Part shown: piece after piece, positions 28,200 to 37,997 of the stretch
Layout: every line of letters starts with the position of its first letter
Position numbering within the stretch: the stretch's first letter is position 1
From: Pseudomonadota bacterium
GTDB taxonomy: Bacteria > Pseudomonadota > Gammaproteobacteria > Burkholderiales > Burkholderiaceae_D
Length of the DNA stretch: 46,177 nt
Direction: 5' to 3'
Assembly: GCA_023389425.1 (NCBI GenBank)
Contig: JAEWEK010000175.1
Coordinates: 1-46,177 of the forward strand
Notes under the pieces: model-generated
Databases searched by the model: none
Seen by the model: the letters and a program-made list of their open reading frames with translations, nothing else
Told to the model about the DNA's origin: nothing
Translations under genes and position numbers: made by a program

Positions 28200-30071
28200 A
28201 TGTTTTGCATCCACAAAAAAGGGGCCGGCCTGCTGCTGGCGCTCGCCTTTGCTTCGGCCCGGGCCGCGACGGCGCCGGCCATCGACCACCTCGAACCGCC
28301 GTTCTGGTGGGCCGGGATGCACGACAAGAACCTGCAGCTGATGGTGCACGGGGAGCGCATCGCCGACCTCGAGCCGGCGCTGTCCTATCCCGGCGTACGC
28401 ATCGCGGCCGTGACGCGGGTGGCCAACCGCAACTACCTGTTCATCGACCTGGTGGTGGATGCCGGCGCCAGGCCGGGCAGCTTCGACATCGACTTCAAGG
28501 GCGCGCGCCGCGACAAGGTGCGCTACACCTACCGCCTGCTGCCGCGCGCGCCGGGGTCCGCGCAGCGCCAGGGCTTCAGCGGCGCGGACGCCATCTATCA
28601 AGTGATGCCGGACCGCTTCGCCAACGGCGATCCATCGAATGACAGCCTGCCGGCGCTGGCCGACAAGCTCGATCGCGCCAGGGACCATGGCCGTCACGGC
28701 GGCGACATCCAGGGTATGGTCGACCATCTGGACTACATCGCCGGCCTGGGCTTCACCCAGCTGTGGCCCACGCCGCTGGTCGAAAACGACATGCCGCAAG
28801 CCTCCTACCACGGCTACGCCGCCACCGATTTCTACAAGATCGACCCGCGCTACGGCAGCAACGACGACTACCTGCGCCTGTCGCGCGAGGCGCGCAAGCG
28901 CGGCATCGGCCTGATTCAGGACGTGGTGCTGAACCATATCGGCGTCAATCACTGGTGGATGAAGGACCTGCCCTCGCCCGACTGGATCAATTACGGCGGC
29001 AAGTTTGCCGCCACGCGCCACCATCGCGTCGCCGTGCAGGACCCGTACGCCGCGAAGGAAGACGCCGAGAACTTCACCCGCGGCTGGTTCAGCGAAGGCA
29101 TGCCGGACATGAACCAGTCCGACCCCAGGCTGGCCAACTACCTGATCCAGAACAGCATCTGGTGGATCGAGTATGCGGGCCTGTCGGGCGTGCGCATCGA
29201 TACCTTCAGCTATTCCGAGGGCCGCTTCCTCAGCCAGTACACGCGGCGCCTGATGGCCGAGTATCCGCGCCTGAACATGGTGGGCGAGGAATGGAGCATG
29301 CTGCCGCCGGTGGTCGCGCACTGGCAGCGCGGCAAGCGCAACCCCGACGGCTACAGCACCTCGATGCCGAGCATGATGGACTTCCCGCTGTCCGACGCGA
29401 TGCGCACCGCACTGTCCGGCACCAGGGAAATCTACGATACCTTCAACGAGGTCTACGAGACGCTGTCGCTGGATTACCTGTATCCGGATCCGTCCAACCT
29501 CGTCCTCTTCGACGGCAACCACGACATGCCGCGCATGTTCAGCGTCGTCGGCGAAGACGTCGACAAATGGAAGATGGACCTGGTGTTCGTGATGACCATG
29601 CCGCGCATCCCGCAGTTCTACAGCGGCGACGAGATCCTGATGACCAGCACCACCAAGGGCCGCGACGATGCCAGCTACCGCCGGGACTTTCCGGGCGGCT
29701 GGGCCGGCGACAAGGTGAATGCCTTCACCGGGGCCGGCCTGCCGCAGCGCCAGCGCGCGTCGCAGGACTTCGTGCGCAAGCTGGTCAACTGGCGGCGCGG
29801 CGCCGGCGTGATCCATCACGGGAAGCTGATGCACTACGCGCCCGAGAACAATGCCTACGTCTGGTTCCGCTACGACGACCACGACAAGGTGCTGGTCGCG
29901 CTGAATGCCAGCGACAAGGAGAACGCGCTGCCGGTCGCGCGCTTCCACGAGATGCTGGCGGGCGTGGCGTCCGGCGTCGACGTCCTGACCGGGAAGACCT
30001 ATGACCTGTCGCGCACCTTGACGCTGCCGCCGAAATCGTCGGTGATCCTGCAGCTGAAAGCCGCGCCATGA
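28200..30071 (+). CDS. Exported neopullulanase/cyclomaltodextrinase, SusA-like GH13
   Basis: A 623-residue GH13 enzyme. MFCIHKKG was taken as start (GGGAGA 6 bp upstream); the signal peptide ends near ASARA. Residues about 27-115 are the Ig-like N domain of SusA/cyclomaltodextrinases (HLEPPFWWAGMHDKNLQLMVHG). The barrel carries DVVLNHIG (241-248), GVRIDTFSY with nucleophile Asp334, MVGEEWS with Glu363, and DGNHDMPR; a small C-terminal beta domain closes the protein (TLPPKSSVILQL). It should cleave maltodextrins or cyclodextrins in the periplasm, like SusA of Bacteroides. It is first in a three-gene operon and overlaps the next gene by 4 bp. Confidence 0.9.
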   Translation: MFCIHKKGAGLLLALAFASARAATAPAIDHLEPPFWWAGMHDKNLQLMVHGERIADLEPALSYPGVRIAAVTRVANRNYLFIDLVVDAGARPGSFDIDFKGARRDKVRYTYRLLPRAPGSAQRQGFSGADAIYQVMPDRFANGDPSNDSLPALADKLDRARDHGRHGGDIQGMVDHLDYIAGLGFTQLWPTPLVENDMPQASYHGYAATDFYKIDPRYGSNDDYLRLSREARKRGIGLIQDVVLNHIGVNHWWMKDLPSPDWINYGGKFAATRHHRVAVQDPYAAKEDAENFTRGWFSEGMPDMNQSDPRLANYLIQNSIWWIEYAGLSGVRIDTFSYSEGRFLSQYTRRLMAEYPRLNMVGEEWSMLPPVVAHWQRGKRNPDGYSTSMPSMMDFPLSDAMRTALSGTREIYDTFNEVYETLSLDYLYPDPSNLVLFDGNHDMPRMFSVVGEDVDKWKMDLVFVMTMPRIPQFYSGDEILMTSTTKGRDDASYRRDFPGGWAGDKVNAFTGAGLPQRQRASQDFVRKLVNWRRGAGVIHHGKLMHYAPENNAYVWFRYDDHDKVLVALNASDKENALPVARFHEMLAGVASGVDVLTGKTYDLSRTLTLPPKSSVILQLKAAP

Positions 30072-32341
30072 AGCGCGCCGCCGTCGCGCTCGCGCTTGCG
30101 CTCTGCCTGCCGCTGCACGCGGCCGAACGGCCGGGGGTGGACGCCTTGTTCGACCAGATGGCGATCGCGGTGCCGGCCGGGCAGGTGTCGCGCTTCGTCG
30201 CCGGCGACAATCTCGCCGGCTATTACGAAGGCTTCACGCACAGCGTCGGCAAGGGCGAAGGCTATGTCTTCAAGAGCGGAACCGTATGGCGCGACTATGC
30301 GACGCTGGTCGATGGCGCCCTGAACGAGCGCACGCAGGCCGCGGAGGAAGTGCTGCCGTATGGGCACCGCCTGCGCTTTGCCAACGGCGCGACCGAGGAG
30401 ATGGCCGTGCTGTCGAAACAGCAGGCGCTGGCGATCAGCGTGACCAGCCCGGCGCTTGCCTCGCTTGCGGTGCGGCCGCTGCTGGCGAGCGCCGGTACGG
30501 TGGAACGTCGCGACGGTGTGCTGGTGGTGGCGCCGGGCCCGGGCGCGTCGATGTACATGGCGCTGGCGGCAGACCAGGCAGTCACGTACGACGAGCTGAC
30601 CATCCGCAGCGCCGGCGCCGCGCGCAAGCTGACCGTGGTCGCGGCGTTTGCCCCCACTGCCGACGAGGCCGCGAAGCGCGCATCCGAACTGGCGCAGGGC
30701 GATCCGATCGGCGACGAGAAGCGCAAGCTGCATCGCATCCTCACACGCAGTTGGCTGCAAACCAGCGACGCGCAATACAACAAGGCGCTCAACTGGGCCA
30801 AGGCCGCGTCGAACCTGTTCGTGGTCGAGGAATACGGCGCCGGCATCTGGGCCGGGCTGCCGTGGTTCCGCGAGAACTGGGGTCGCGATACCTTCATCGC
30901 CTTGCCCGGCACGCTGCTGGTGTCGGGCCGGTTCGACGAGGCGCGGGCGGTGCTGGCCAATTTCGCGCGCTACCAGAACCTCGGCGAAGGTCCCGAATAC
31001 GGACGCATCCCCAATCGGGTCAAGCCGGGCGAGATCATCTACAACACGGTGGACGGCACGCCGTGGATGCTGCGCGAGGCGCTGGAATACGTGCGCTACA
31101 CCGGCGACCGCGACTTCGCCGCGCACATGTACAAGCTGGCCGTCCCCTACTTCGACGGCGCGATCGCCAATTACCTCGACAGCGACGGCCTGCTGCGCCA
31201 CGATTCGGCCGACACCTGGATGGACGCGCGCATCGAAGGCAGGCAGCCATGGTCGGCGCGCGGGCCGAAGGCGGTGGAGATCCAGGCCCTGTGGTACACG
31301 GCCCTGCGGTCCGGCGCGTGGTTCGCACGGCAGGCCGGCGACGAAGCACATGCACGCGCATGGACGGCACTGGCGCAGAAGGCGCAGGCCGGCTTCCTGC
31401 GCACATTCTGGGATGGCCGCACCATGGCCGACCGCCTGCGCGAGGACGGCAGCCGCGACACCAAGCTGCGGCCGAACCAGCTGATGCTCGACACGATTCC
31501 CTTCGACGACTTCGTGCCGCCGCAGGTGCAGGCGGCGGTGCTGAAGAATGCGGTCTCCGGCCTGCTCTACCCCTACGGTATCGCATCGCTCGGGCAGGAC
31601 GAGCCCTACTTCCATCCGCGCCACGAGAATCCGGACTTCCACCACAAGGACGCGGCCTACCACCAGGGCACGGTGTGGGGCTGGAACGCGGGCTTCACCG
31701 TCACTGCGCTCGATAAATTCGGCTACCAGGACCTCACATTCCGGCTGAGCCAGAACCTCGGCGACCAGATTCTTCAGCTCGGCACGCTCGGGAACATGAG
31801 CGAGCTGCTGGATGCGCTGCCGCATGAAGGGGGCAAGCTCAAGCCGTCCGGCACGTTTGCCCAGTCGTGGAGCGTGGCCGAGTTCGCGCGCAACGGCTAT
31901 CAGGATTACGTCGGCTTCCGCCCCGACCTGGTCGAAGGCATACTCGGGTTCATGCCGGCGATTCCGCATGCGTGGAGCAGCTTTTCCGCCGTTCTTCCCT
32001 TCGGCCAGGACGAATCGCTGGCGGTGGAATTTTCGCGCAGCGGGAGCAAGGAGCGCTGGACCTTTTCGCTGTCGTCACACAAGCCCTACCAGGTCCGCAT
32101 CGCGCTGCTCGCCAGCGACAAGAGCCGGCACCGGAAGACACTGGCGCTTGTGCCAGGCACGCCGGTGACCATGGAAGTGGATGAGAACAAGCCAGGCGGC
32201 GCGCCGGTACAGGCATCGTATGCGCGGCAGATCGGCGGGTTGCGCTTCGTGACCCCGAAAGCCTACCGCCCTGGTGATTTTCCGATGCTGCGCTCGAACG
32301 ATGCCTTGAAGGGTATCGTCGAACGCAATGAATATCGTTGA
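30068..32341 (+). CDS. Exported glycogen-debranching-type amylo-alpha-1,6-glucosidase (GDE_C fold)
   Basis: A 757-residue protein with signal peptide MKRAAVALALALCLPLHA. Residues about 20-200 form a beta-rich N domain; from about 215 an (alpha/alpha)6 barrel has the debranching-enzyme hallmarks WFRENWGRDTFIALPG (266-281), TVDGTPWMLREALEY, DTWMDARIEG, and HKDAAYHQGTVWGWNAG. These fit the amylo-alpha-1,6-glucosidase family (GH133-like). It would remove single alpha-1,6-linked glucose units from limit dextrins in the periplasm. Its start overlaps the susA stop (ATGA at 30068-30071), so the two are translationally coupled. Export is unusual, as most members act on cytoplasmic glycogen. Confidence 0.85.
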   Translation: MKRAAVALALALCLPLHAAERPGVDALFDQMAIAVPAGQVSRFVAGDNLAGYYEGFTHSVGKGEGYVFKSGTVWRDYATLVDGALNERTQAAEEVLPYGHRLRFANGATEEMAVLSKQQALAISVTSPALASLAVRPLLASAGTVERRDGVLVVAPGPGASMYMALAADQAVTYDELTIRSAGAARKLTVVAAFAPTADEAAKRASELAQGDPIGDEKRKLHRILTRSWLQTSDAQYNKALNWAKAASNLFVVEEYGAGIWAGLPWFRENWGRDTFIALPGTLLVSGRFDEARAVLANFARYQNLGEGPEYGRIPNRVKPGEIIYNTVDGTPWMLREALEYVRYTGDRDFAAHMYKLAVPYFDGAIANYLDSDGLLRHDSADTWMDARIEGRQPWSARGPKAVEIQALWYTALRSGAWFARQAGDEAHARAWTALAQKAQAGFLRTFWDGRTMADRLREDGSRDTKLRPNQLMLDTIPFDDFVPPQVQAAVLKNAVSGLLYPYGIASLGQDEPYFHPRHENPDFHHKDAAYHQGTVWGWNAGFTVTALDKFGYQDLTFRLSQNLGDQILQLGTLGNMSELLDALPHEGGKLKPSGTFAQSWSVAEFARNGYQDYVGFRPDLVEGILGFMPAIPHAWSSFSAVLPFGQDESLAVEFSRSGSKERWTFSLSSHKPYQVRIALLASDKSRHRKTLALVPGTPVTMEVDENKPGGAPVQASYARQIGGLRFVTPKAYRPGDFPMLRSNDALKGIVERNEYR

Positions 32342-32348
32342 GGTGCAC

Positions 32349-35225
32349 ATGAACGCATCACGCTGGCTGCTCGGCGCGGCCTTGCTCTGCGGGACGGCGA
32401 TGGCTGCCGCCCAGCCCGGGCTTTACGTACGCGGCGGCTTCAATGGCTGGGGCATCGACAATCCGCTGATCGCGCAGGGCAAAGGCATCTACCACGCCGA
32501 CATCCTGCTCAGCCCCGGCTACCACCCCTTCAAGGTCGGCAGCCGCGACTGGAGCGCGGAATGGGTGATCGATCCCGCCGCCAGCGTGACCGTCGCGCCG
32601 GGCGCCGCCTACCGCATGGACACGCATCCGGGCCCGGAAGACTATCTGTTCGTGAAGCAGACCGCGACATGGCGTTTCAGCGTCGACGCCAGCGACCCGT
32701 CTGCACCGAAGCTGTCGGTGACGCGGCTGGAAACGCCGGCGGCAAGCGCATCCGCCGATCCGCACGCCGGCGCAAAGATCACCGCCGAACTGCGCTTCGC
32801 CAGCTGGGACGGCAGGCAGGAAACCGCGCGCTTTTCGACGGACGATGCGCCCGGGGCGCCGCGCGGCTACACGCAATCGACCAGCATGCAGCTGCGCGAG
32901 GCCGGCCCGCAGTTTGTCCGCTACCGCGAATCGGCCGAGCTGCCGCGCGTGCGCAGCGGGAACCTGGCCTTCGATGCGCTGTTCGCGCTGGCCGGCAGCG
33001 AGATGCGGCAGGATTCGGTGCACGAAATCAGGGACGGCAATTACAACGGCGGCGCCGCCATCGCCTGCGACTGTTTCGAGACCGGCGAAAAGTGGCACTA
33101 CGTGTGGACGCGCGACCTGTCGTACGCCGCCGACCTCGGCCTGGCGATGCTCGATCCGCAGCGCGTGCGCAATTCGCTGCTGTTCAAGCTGTCCGGCTGG
33201 CGCGGCGGCATGGCCAGGCCGGAACGCGCGGCCGGCACCGGCGACGGCCTGCAAATCGTGCAGGACACCGGCAGCGGCGGCAGCTGGCCAGTCAGCACCG
33301 ACCGCGTGGCCTGGGCCTACGCGGCCGAGAAAGTGCTGCACGCCCTGCAGCCGGCCGAGCGCGGCGCGTTCGCGGAGACGGCGCTCAAGGCGCTGTCGAA
33401 CACCGTCGAGAACGACCGCATCGCGGCCTTCGATACGGCCACCGGCTTGTACACGGGCGAGGAATCCTTCCTCGACTGGCGCGACCAGACCTACGCTGCG
33501 TGGATCCCGAATCAGCTGTCGTGGATGGCGAGCTCGAAGGCGCTGTCCACCAACGTCGGCCACTACAAGGCCTTGACGCTGGCGGCGCAGCTGGCGCGCG
33601 AGTCCGGCGACGCGGCGCGCGCCGGCCGCTACGAGCGCTGGGCCGCCGCGCTGAAGGCTGCCATCAACAAGCAACTGTGGCTCGACGACGCAGGCCTGTA
33701 CAGCAGCCTGACCGCCGGCCACTTCGATGGCGCGCCGATGCACAAGTTCGACTGGCTCGGGCAGGCGCTGGCGATCGATACCGGCATCGCCGACCCGGCG
33801 CGGGCACGCAGCATCCTCGCCCACTATCCACATGGCCCGATGGGCGCGCCGGTGATCTGGCCGCAGCAGCAAGGCATGCCGGTCTACCACAACCGCGCGA
33901 TCTGGCCTTTCGTCACTGCCTACGGCCTGCGCGCGGCGGCCCGCACCGGCAACGTGAGCGTGGCCGATGCGGCCTACGACACGCTGATGCGCGGCGCCGC
34001 GCTCAACCTGTCGAACATGGAGAACCTGGAATGGCTGAGCGGCCAGCCGCTGTTACTGGACGAGGCGCATCCCTCGTTGATCGGCCCCGTCATCAACTCG
34101 CGCCGCCAGCTGTGGTCCGTCGGCGCCTATCTCGGCATGGTGATCGAGGATGTGTTCGGCGTGAGGCCGGCCGCCAGCGGAATCGCGCTCAAACCCTTCG
34201 TCACGGCCAGGCTGCGGCGCGAATCTTTCGCCGGATCGAACGAGGCGATGCTGGAGAACCTGCGCCTGCAGGGCAAGCGCATCGCGCTGCGCCTGCATCT
34301 TCCGCCGGCAAGCGAGGCCAATGGCTACTACCGCGTCGGCGGCGTCACGCTGAACGGCGTGGCGGCGGGCGCGGAGATCGCATGGCAGGAGCTGAAGAAC
34401 GACAACCGCATCGACATCCAGCTGGCCGAACTGATACCAGGCGATCAGGAGATTCGCCGCGTGAACGCCAATCCTTACGAAGAATCGCCCGCCGTGTTCG
34501 GGCCGCCCGATCCGTCGATCACGAAGCTCGAACGCAAAGGCAAGCGCGTGGTGCTCGGCTTCGATGGCGGACCGGCGCTCGACGTCTATCGTGACGGCAG
34601 GCTGGTCGCCGCCGACATCAAAGGCCAGCGGTGGATCGACGATCACGCCACGCCTGCATCATGCTACGCGGTGGTAGCCAGCTACCCCAACGGCAACCGC
34701 AGCCACCACAGCATGCCGCGCTGCCTCGACAAGGGTATCGAGGTCGCGGTCACGGACCCGCGCACGCAGTCCAACGTAGCGCTGGCCCGGCCCGGCGAGC
34801 GCTTCCCGCTGCCGCACATCGGCGGCTGGGGCGGCCCGGCGGACAGCTTCAGGGTCGATACCGTCCACGTGCCGCAAGCCGGCCGCTACGCGCTCCAGGT
34901 GAGGTATCACAACGGTGCGAACCAGATCAACCTGGGCATCAGCGGCGGCGTCAAATGGCTGGCGGTGAAGGACCTGCGCGGGCGCATCGTCGCGCAGGGC
35001 GTGGTGCAGCTGCCGCATGCGCCGATCGCGAAGAAGGATACGCCGACCGCGCTCTCGACGCCGCTGTATGCGCGGCTGAAGGCGGGGCGCTATCTGCTGG
35101 AGCTGTCGGACTTCTTCAATATGAGTTACCTGCAGAGCAACAGCAGCTTCAGCGCCGCCGGCGGTGTCGAAGGCCCGTCGAACCGCTTCGATATCTACGG
35201 CGTGCGCCTGCAACGCCTTCCCTGA
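32349..35225 (+). CDS. Exported six-hairpin glycosidase with N- and C-terminal beta domains, family unassigned
   Basis: A 958-residue secreted protein. GAGG (32340-32343) precedes MNASRWLL; the signal peptide ends near AMAAA. Residues about 24-110 form a starch-binding-like E-set module (GLYVRGGFNGWG, YHPFKVGSRDWSAEW). An (alpha/alpha)6 catalytic region spans about 200-640, with HYVWTRDLSYAADLGLAM (250-267), ESFLDWRDQTYAAW, and LWSVGAYLGMVIEDVFG. The C-terminal 250 residues hold beta-sandwich modules, one resembling a CBM6/35-type jelly roll (GGWGGPADSFRVDTV). WTRD and DWRD acids are candidate catalytic residues. It is 7 bp behind the debranching enzyme gene, so it probably acts on starch-derived glucans, perhaps as an exo-alpha-glucosidase. 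I cannot name its GH family. Confidence 0.72.
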   Translation: MNASRWLLGAALLCGTAMAAAQPGLYVRGGFNGWGIDNPLIAQGKGIYHADILLSPGYHPFKVGSRDWSAEWVIDPAASVTVAPGAAYRMDTHPGPEDYLFVKQTATWRFSVDASDPSAPKLSVTRLETPAASASADPHAGAKITAELRFASWDGRQETARFSTDDAPGAPRGYTQSTSMQLREAGPQFVRYRESAELPRVRSGNLAFDALFALAGSEMRQDSVHEIRDGNYNGGAAIACDCFETGEKWHYVWTRDLSYAADLGLAMLDPQRVRNSLLFKLSGWRGGMARPERAAGTGDGLQIVQDTGSGGSWPVSTDRVAWAYAAEKVLHALQPAERGAFAETALKALSNTVENDRIAAFDTATGLYTGEESFLDWRDQTYAAWIPNQLSWMASSKALSTNVGHYKALTLAAQLARESGDAARAGRYERWAAALKAAINKQLWLDDAGLYSSLTAGHFDGAPMHKFDWLGQALAIDTGIADPARARSILAHYPHGPMGAPVIWPQQQGMPVYHNRAIWPFVTAYGLRAAARTGNVSVADAAYDTLMRGAALNLSNMENLEWLSGQPLLLDEAHPSLIGPVINSRRQLWSVGAYLGMVIEDVFGVRPAASGIALKPFVTARLRRESFAGSNEAMLENLRLQGKRIALRLHLPPASEANGYYRVGGVTLNGVAAGAEIAWQELKNDNRIDIQLAELIPGDQEIRRVNANPYEESPAVFGPPDPSITKLERKGKRVVLGFDGGPALDVYRDGRLVAADIKGQRWIDDHATPASCYAVVASYPNGNRSHHSMPRCLDKGIEVAVTDPRTQSNVALARPGERFPLPHIGGWGGPADSFRVDTVHVPQAGRYALQVRYHNGANQINLGISGGVKWLAVKDLRGRIVAQGVVQLPHAPIAKKDTPTALSTPLYARLKAGRYLLELSDFFNMSYLQSNSSFSAAGGVEGPSNRFDIYGVRLQRLP

Positions 35226-35229
35226 CGGT

Positions 35230-35751
35230 TCAGGCGGCGCCGAGGACGGCGACGTAGAAGTTGGTGCCGGGGTCTTCCGGCGTCAGGTGCATCACGCACT
35301 TGAAGCGCAGGCCCAGCTTCTGCAGCAGCGCATTCGACGCGGCGTTGGCCGGCGCCGTGATGCCGGCCAGGCGCTCGATGCCGAGCGCACGCGCATGCTC
35401 CACCGTCGCGCGCGCCGCCTCGTAGGCATAGCCGCAACCGCGGTATTCGGGCAGGAAGGCGTAGCCGATGTCGACGTCGACCAGGGTCTCGCGCTTGATC
35501 AGGCCGCACATGCCGACCGGGACGCCGCTCTCCTTCAGCTCCACCACGTACATCGAATGTCCATAGCGCGCCTGCATCGCGACCGGCCCGTCGGCGATGT
35601 AGCGGCGCGAATCGTCGAGCGTGCGCACGCCGCGATCGCCGATGTTCTCGATGAAGGCCTGGTCGTTCAGCAGCGCGAGATGGAAAGCGGCGTCCGCGTC
35701 ATCCAGCGTGATGGTGCGCAGCCGCAGCCGCTCGGTTTCGACGATGTTCAT
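35230..35751 (-). CDS. GNAT N-acetyltransferase, RimJ/RimL-like
   Basis: A 173-residue acetyltransferase. ETERLRLRTITLDDADAAF at the N terminus is typical of RimJ/RimL-type GNAT proteins; the acetyl-CoA loop is FLPEYRGCGYAYEAA and the C-terminal motif NAASNALLQKLGLRF completes the fold. The ATG at 35751 has AGGA 5 bp upstream. It acetylates an unknown amine. It converges with the glycosidase gene, only 4 bp apart, with no terminator between. Confidence 0.88.
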   Translation of the reverse strand: MNIVETERLRLRTITLDDADAAFHLALLNDQAFIENIGDRGVRTLDDSRRYIADGPVAMQARYGHSMYVVELKESGVPVGMCGLIKRETLVDVDIGYAFLPEYRGCGYAYEAARATVEHARALGIERLAGITAPANAASNALLQKLGLRFKCVMHLTPEDPGTNFYVAVLGAA

Positions 35752-35804
35752 TCCTGTCCTGTCGTTGCAGCGTTGGTCCGGCGATTCTATAGCATCGGGG
35801 CCGC

Positions 35805-37083
35805 TCACCTGCCGATCCTGAAGCTCGCCTCACCCGGGCGGCCGGGAAGGTTGAGACTCGCCCGCGCGGACGGCGACTCGGCCACCACCTGCCCGCGCCG
35901 GATCACGAAACGGCGCGCCGCGCGCAGGCGGATCGCCTCGACCGGGTCGCCGGCATCGAGCACGACCAGGTCCGCATTGCAGCCGGGCGCGAGACCATAG
36001 CCTTCCAGGCCGAGGATGCGCGCCGGCGTTTCGGTCACCGCCGCGAAGCACTGCCGCATCGCCTCCTGCCCGGTCATCTGCGCCACGTGCAGGCCCATGT
36101 GCGCCACCTCCAGCATATCGCCGGAACCCATGCCGTACCACGGGTCGAGCACGCAGTCGTGGCCGAACGCCACCGGCACGCCGGCTGCCAGCAGCTCCGG
36201 CACGCGGGTCATGCCGCGCCGCCTGGGATAGGTATCGTGCCGGCCCTGCAGCGTGATGTTGATGAGCGGGTTGGCGATGGCGGCCATGCCGGATTCCGCG
36301 ATCAAGGGCAGCAGCTTGCTCACGTAGTAGTTGTCCATCGAATGCATGGAGGTCAGGTGCGAGCCGGCCACCCTGCCCTGCAGGCCGAGGCGCTGGGTCT
36401 CGCAGGCCAGCGTTTCGACGTGGCGCGACAGCGGGTCGTCGGTCTCGTCGCAGTGCATGTCCACGCGCAGGCCCTGGCTGGCCGCGAACTCGCACAGGAT
36501 GCGCACCGATTCCGCGCCCTGCGCCATGGTGCGCTCGAAGTGCGGGATGCCGCCGACCACGTCCACGCCCATCGCAACGGCGCGCTTGAGATTGTCGAAC
36601 GCGGATGGGCTGCGCAGCAGGCCGTCCTGCGGAAAGGCCACCAGTCGCAGGTCGAGGTAGGGCGCGACCCGGCGCTTCACGTCGAGCAGCGCCTCCACCG
36701 CCAGCAGTCGGTCGTCGCACACGTCCACGTGCGAGCGGATCGCGAGCAGGCCGCGCGCCACCGCCCAGTCGCAGTAGCGCAGCGCGCGTTCGACCAGCGC
36801 GTCCTGCGTCAGCTGCGGCTTCAGTTCGCCCCACAGCGCGATCCCTTCCAGCAGCGTGCCGGATGCGTTCACGCGCGGCTGGCCGTAGCTGAGCGTGGAA
36901 TCCATGTGGAAGTGGGCGTCGACGAAGGGCGGCGTCACGAGGTCGCCGCCGGCGTCGATCTCCGCCTGGCCCGAGGCGGGCAGCCGCGGCTGCAGCGCCG
37001 CGATGCGTCCGCGCGCGATGCCGATGTCGATGCCGCGCCGGCCGTCCGTCCGGCAGGGTCGCGTTGCGAATCACGAGGTCCAT
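35805..37083 (-). pseudogene. codA: Cytosine deaminase-like amidohydrolase with N-terminal frameshift
   Basis: The main frame (377 codons, 35805-36938) encodes a CodA-type amidohydrolase: FVDAHFHMD with the two metal histidines, VDMHCDETDDPLSRHVE, GSHLTSMHS, and FGHDCVLDPW with the metal Asp. It has no good start and lacks the first beta strands. These are found in another frame: ATG at 37083 (GGAG upstream) gives MDLVIRNATLPDGR, then after a shift near 37035-37045 the sequence continues GIDIGIARGRIAALQPRLP...LVTPPFVDAHFH in the main frame. One extra base (or four) in the CGGCCGGCGCGG run explains it. It is either a recent pseudogene or a sequencing error in a GC run; all metal residues are intact. 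Confidence 0.85.
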
Positions 37084-37153
37084 CTTGCGCTCCGGTAGGT
37101 TCTTGTCAGCCATTGTAAGCACGGCAACATATGTCCATGCAAACGAACAAATG

Positions 37154-37164
37154 TTGCGTCGCAA
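37154..37164. promoter_or_regulatory. TTGCGTCGCAA dyad upstream of the phasin gene
   Basis: A perfect 11-bp palindrome TTGCG-T-CGCAA lies 102 bp before the phasin start. Phasin genes are usually repressed by PhaR, whose sites often contain TGC/GCA dyads, so this is a possible PhaR operator; evidence is weak. The codA-phasin gap 37084-37266 shows no terminator. Confidence 0.3.
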
Positions 37165-37266
37165 GATATTATGGCGACAAGACCACAAATCGTGCTTTTC
37201 AAGCCATGAAAACACCGATACACTAGAAAATATTGCAGCGCATCATAACCTTACGACGAGGAACTT

Positions 37267-37902
37267 ATGATTTCATTCTCCGAACAGTTCTCCGCAGCAC
37301 GCAAGGCACAGGTCGACCACCAGATCGAATTCATGCGCGCCCTGACGGCGCAGGCGGTTGCGACCGCCGGGCAGGTGCTGGCCCTGAACATCAATACCTC
37401 GCGCGAATCGGCCGCCCGCACCGCCGACACGGTGCGCCAGATGTGCGCGATCACCGACCCGCGCGACCTGTTCACGCTGGGCGCGCACACGCAGGAGCAG
37501 CTGTCGTCGCTGTACAACTACGGGCGCGAACTGATGAACATCGCGGCCGATGCGCGCCTCGGGCTCACCCGCCGCGTCGCCGGGCAGCCGGCGCCGCAGC
37601 CGCAGGCCGACGCCGCGCCTCTGCAGCCTGCCGCGCCCGAAGCGGCAACGGCGCCGGTGGTGGAAGTGGCGCCGGAAGCCGAAGCCGTACCCGCGCAACC
37701 GGAGATCGCAAGCGCCGCCGTCCCGCGCACCAAGGCCAAGCCGATCGCGCGCGCCGTCGGCAAGGTGGTCTACGCGCACGCCTCCGCCGAAGTGCCGCAT
37801 CCCGCGGCCGCGCCGATCGACGAAGCCGGCGCCACTGTCGACGGCCTGGTCGAAGTGAAACCACGCCAGCCGCGCGCCGCGAAGGCACAACGCAAGAAGT
37901 AG
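37267..37902 (+). CDS. phaP: Phasin family protein (polyhydroxyalkanoate granule-associated)
   Basis: A 211-residue protein. The N-terminal 105 or so residues form an amphipathic helical phasin domain (FSEQFSAARKAQVDHQIEFMRALTAQAV; FTLGAHTQEQLSSLYNYGRELMNIA). The rest is a long Pro/Ala/Glu-rich low-complexity region with basic ends (ending PRAAKAQRKK), longer than in minimal phasins. Phasins coat PHA granules and limit their size. The gene is single, preceded by GAGG and followed by a clear terminator. Confidence 0.88.
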   Translation: MISFSEQFSAARKAQVDHQIEFMRALTAQAVATAGQVLALNINTSRESAARTADTVRQMCAITDPRDLFTLGAHTQEQLSSLYNYGRELMNIAADARLGLTRRVAGQPAPQPQADAAPLQPAAPEAATAPVVEVAPEAEAVPAQPEIASAAVPRTKAKPIARAVGKVVYAHASAEVPHPAAAPIDEAGATVDGLVEVKPRQPRAAKAQRKK

Positions 37903-37943
37903 CACGGCAAAGGCCTGCGCGGCCCTGTCAAAAATAGTAAATT

Positions 37944-37968
37944 AGCGGGCTTCGGCCCGCTTTTCCGT
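37944..37968 (+). terminator. Rho-independent terminator of the phasin gene
   Basis: The stem AGCGGGC / GCCCGCT (37944-37950, 37955-37961) with a TTCG loop is followed by TTTTCCGTTTT. It ends 30 bp before the next gene. Confidence 0.88.
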
Positions 37969-37997
37969 TTTGCGGGCGGCACCAACAAGGAATAACA

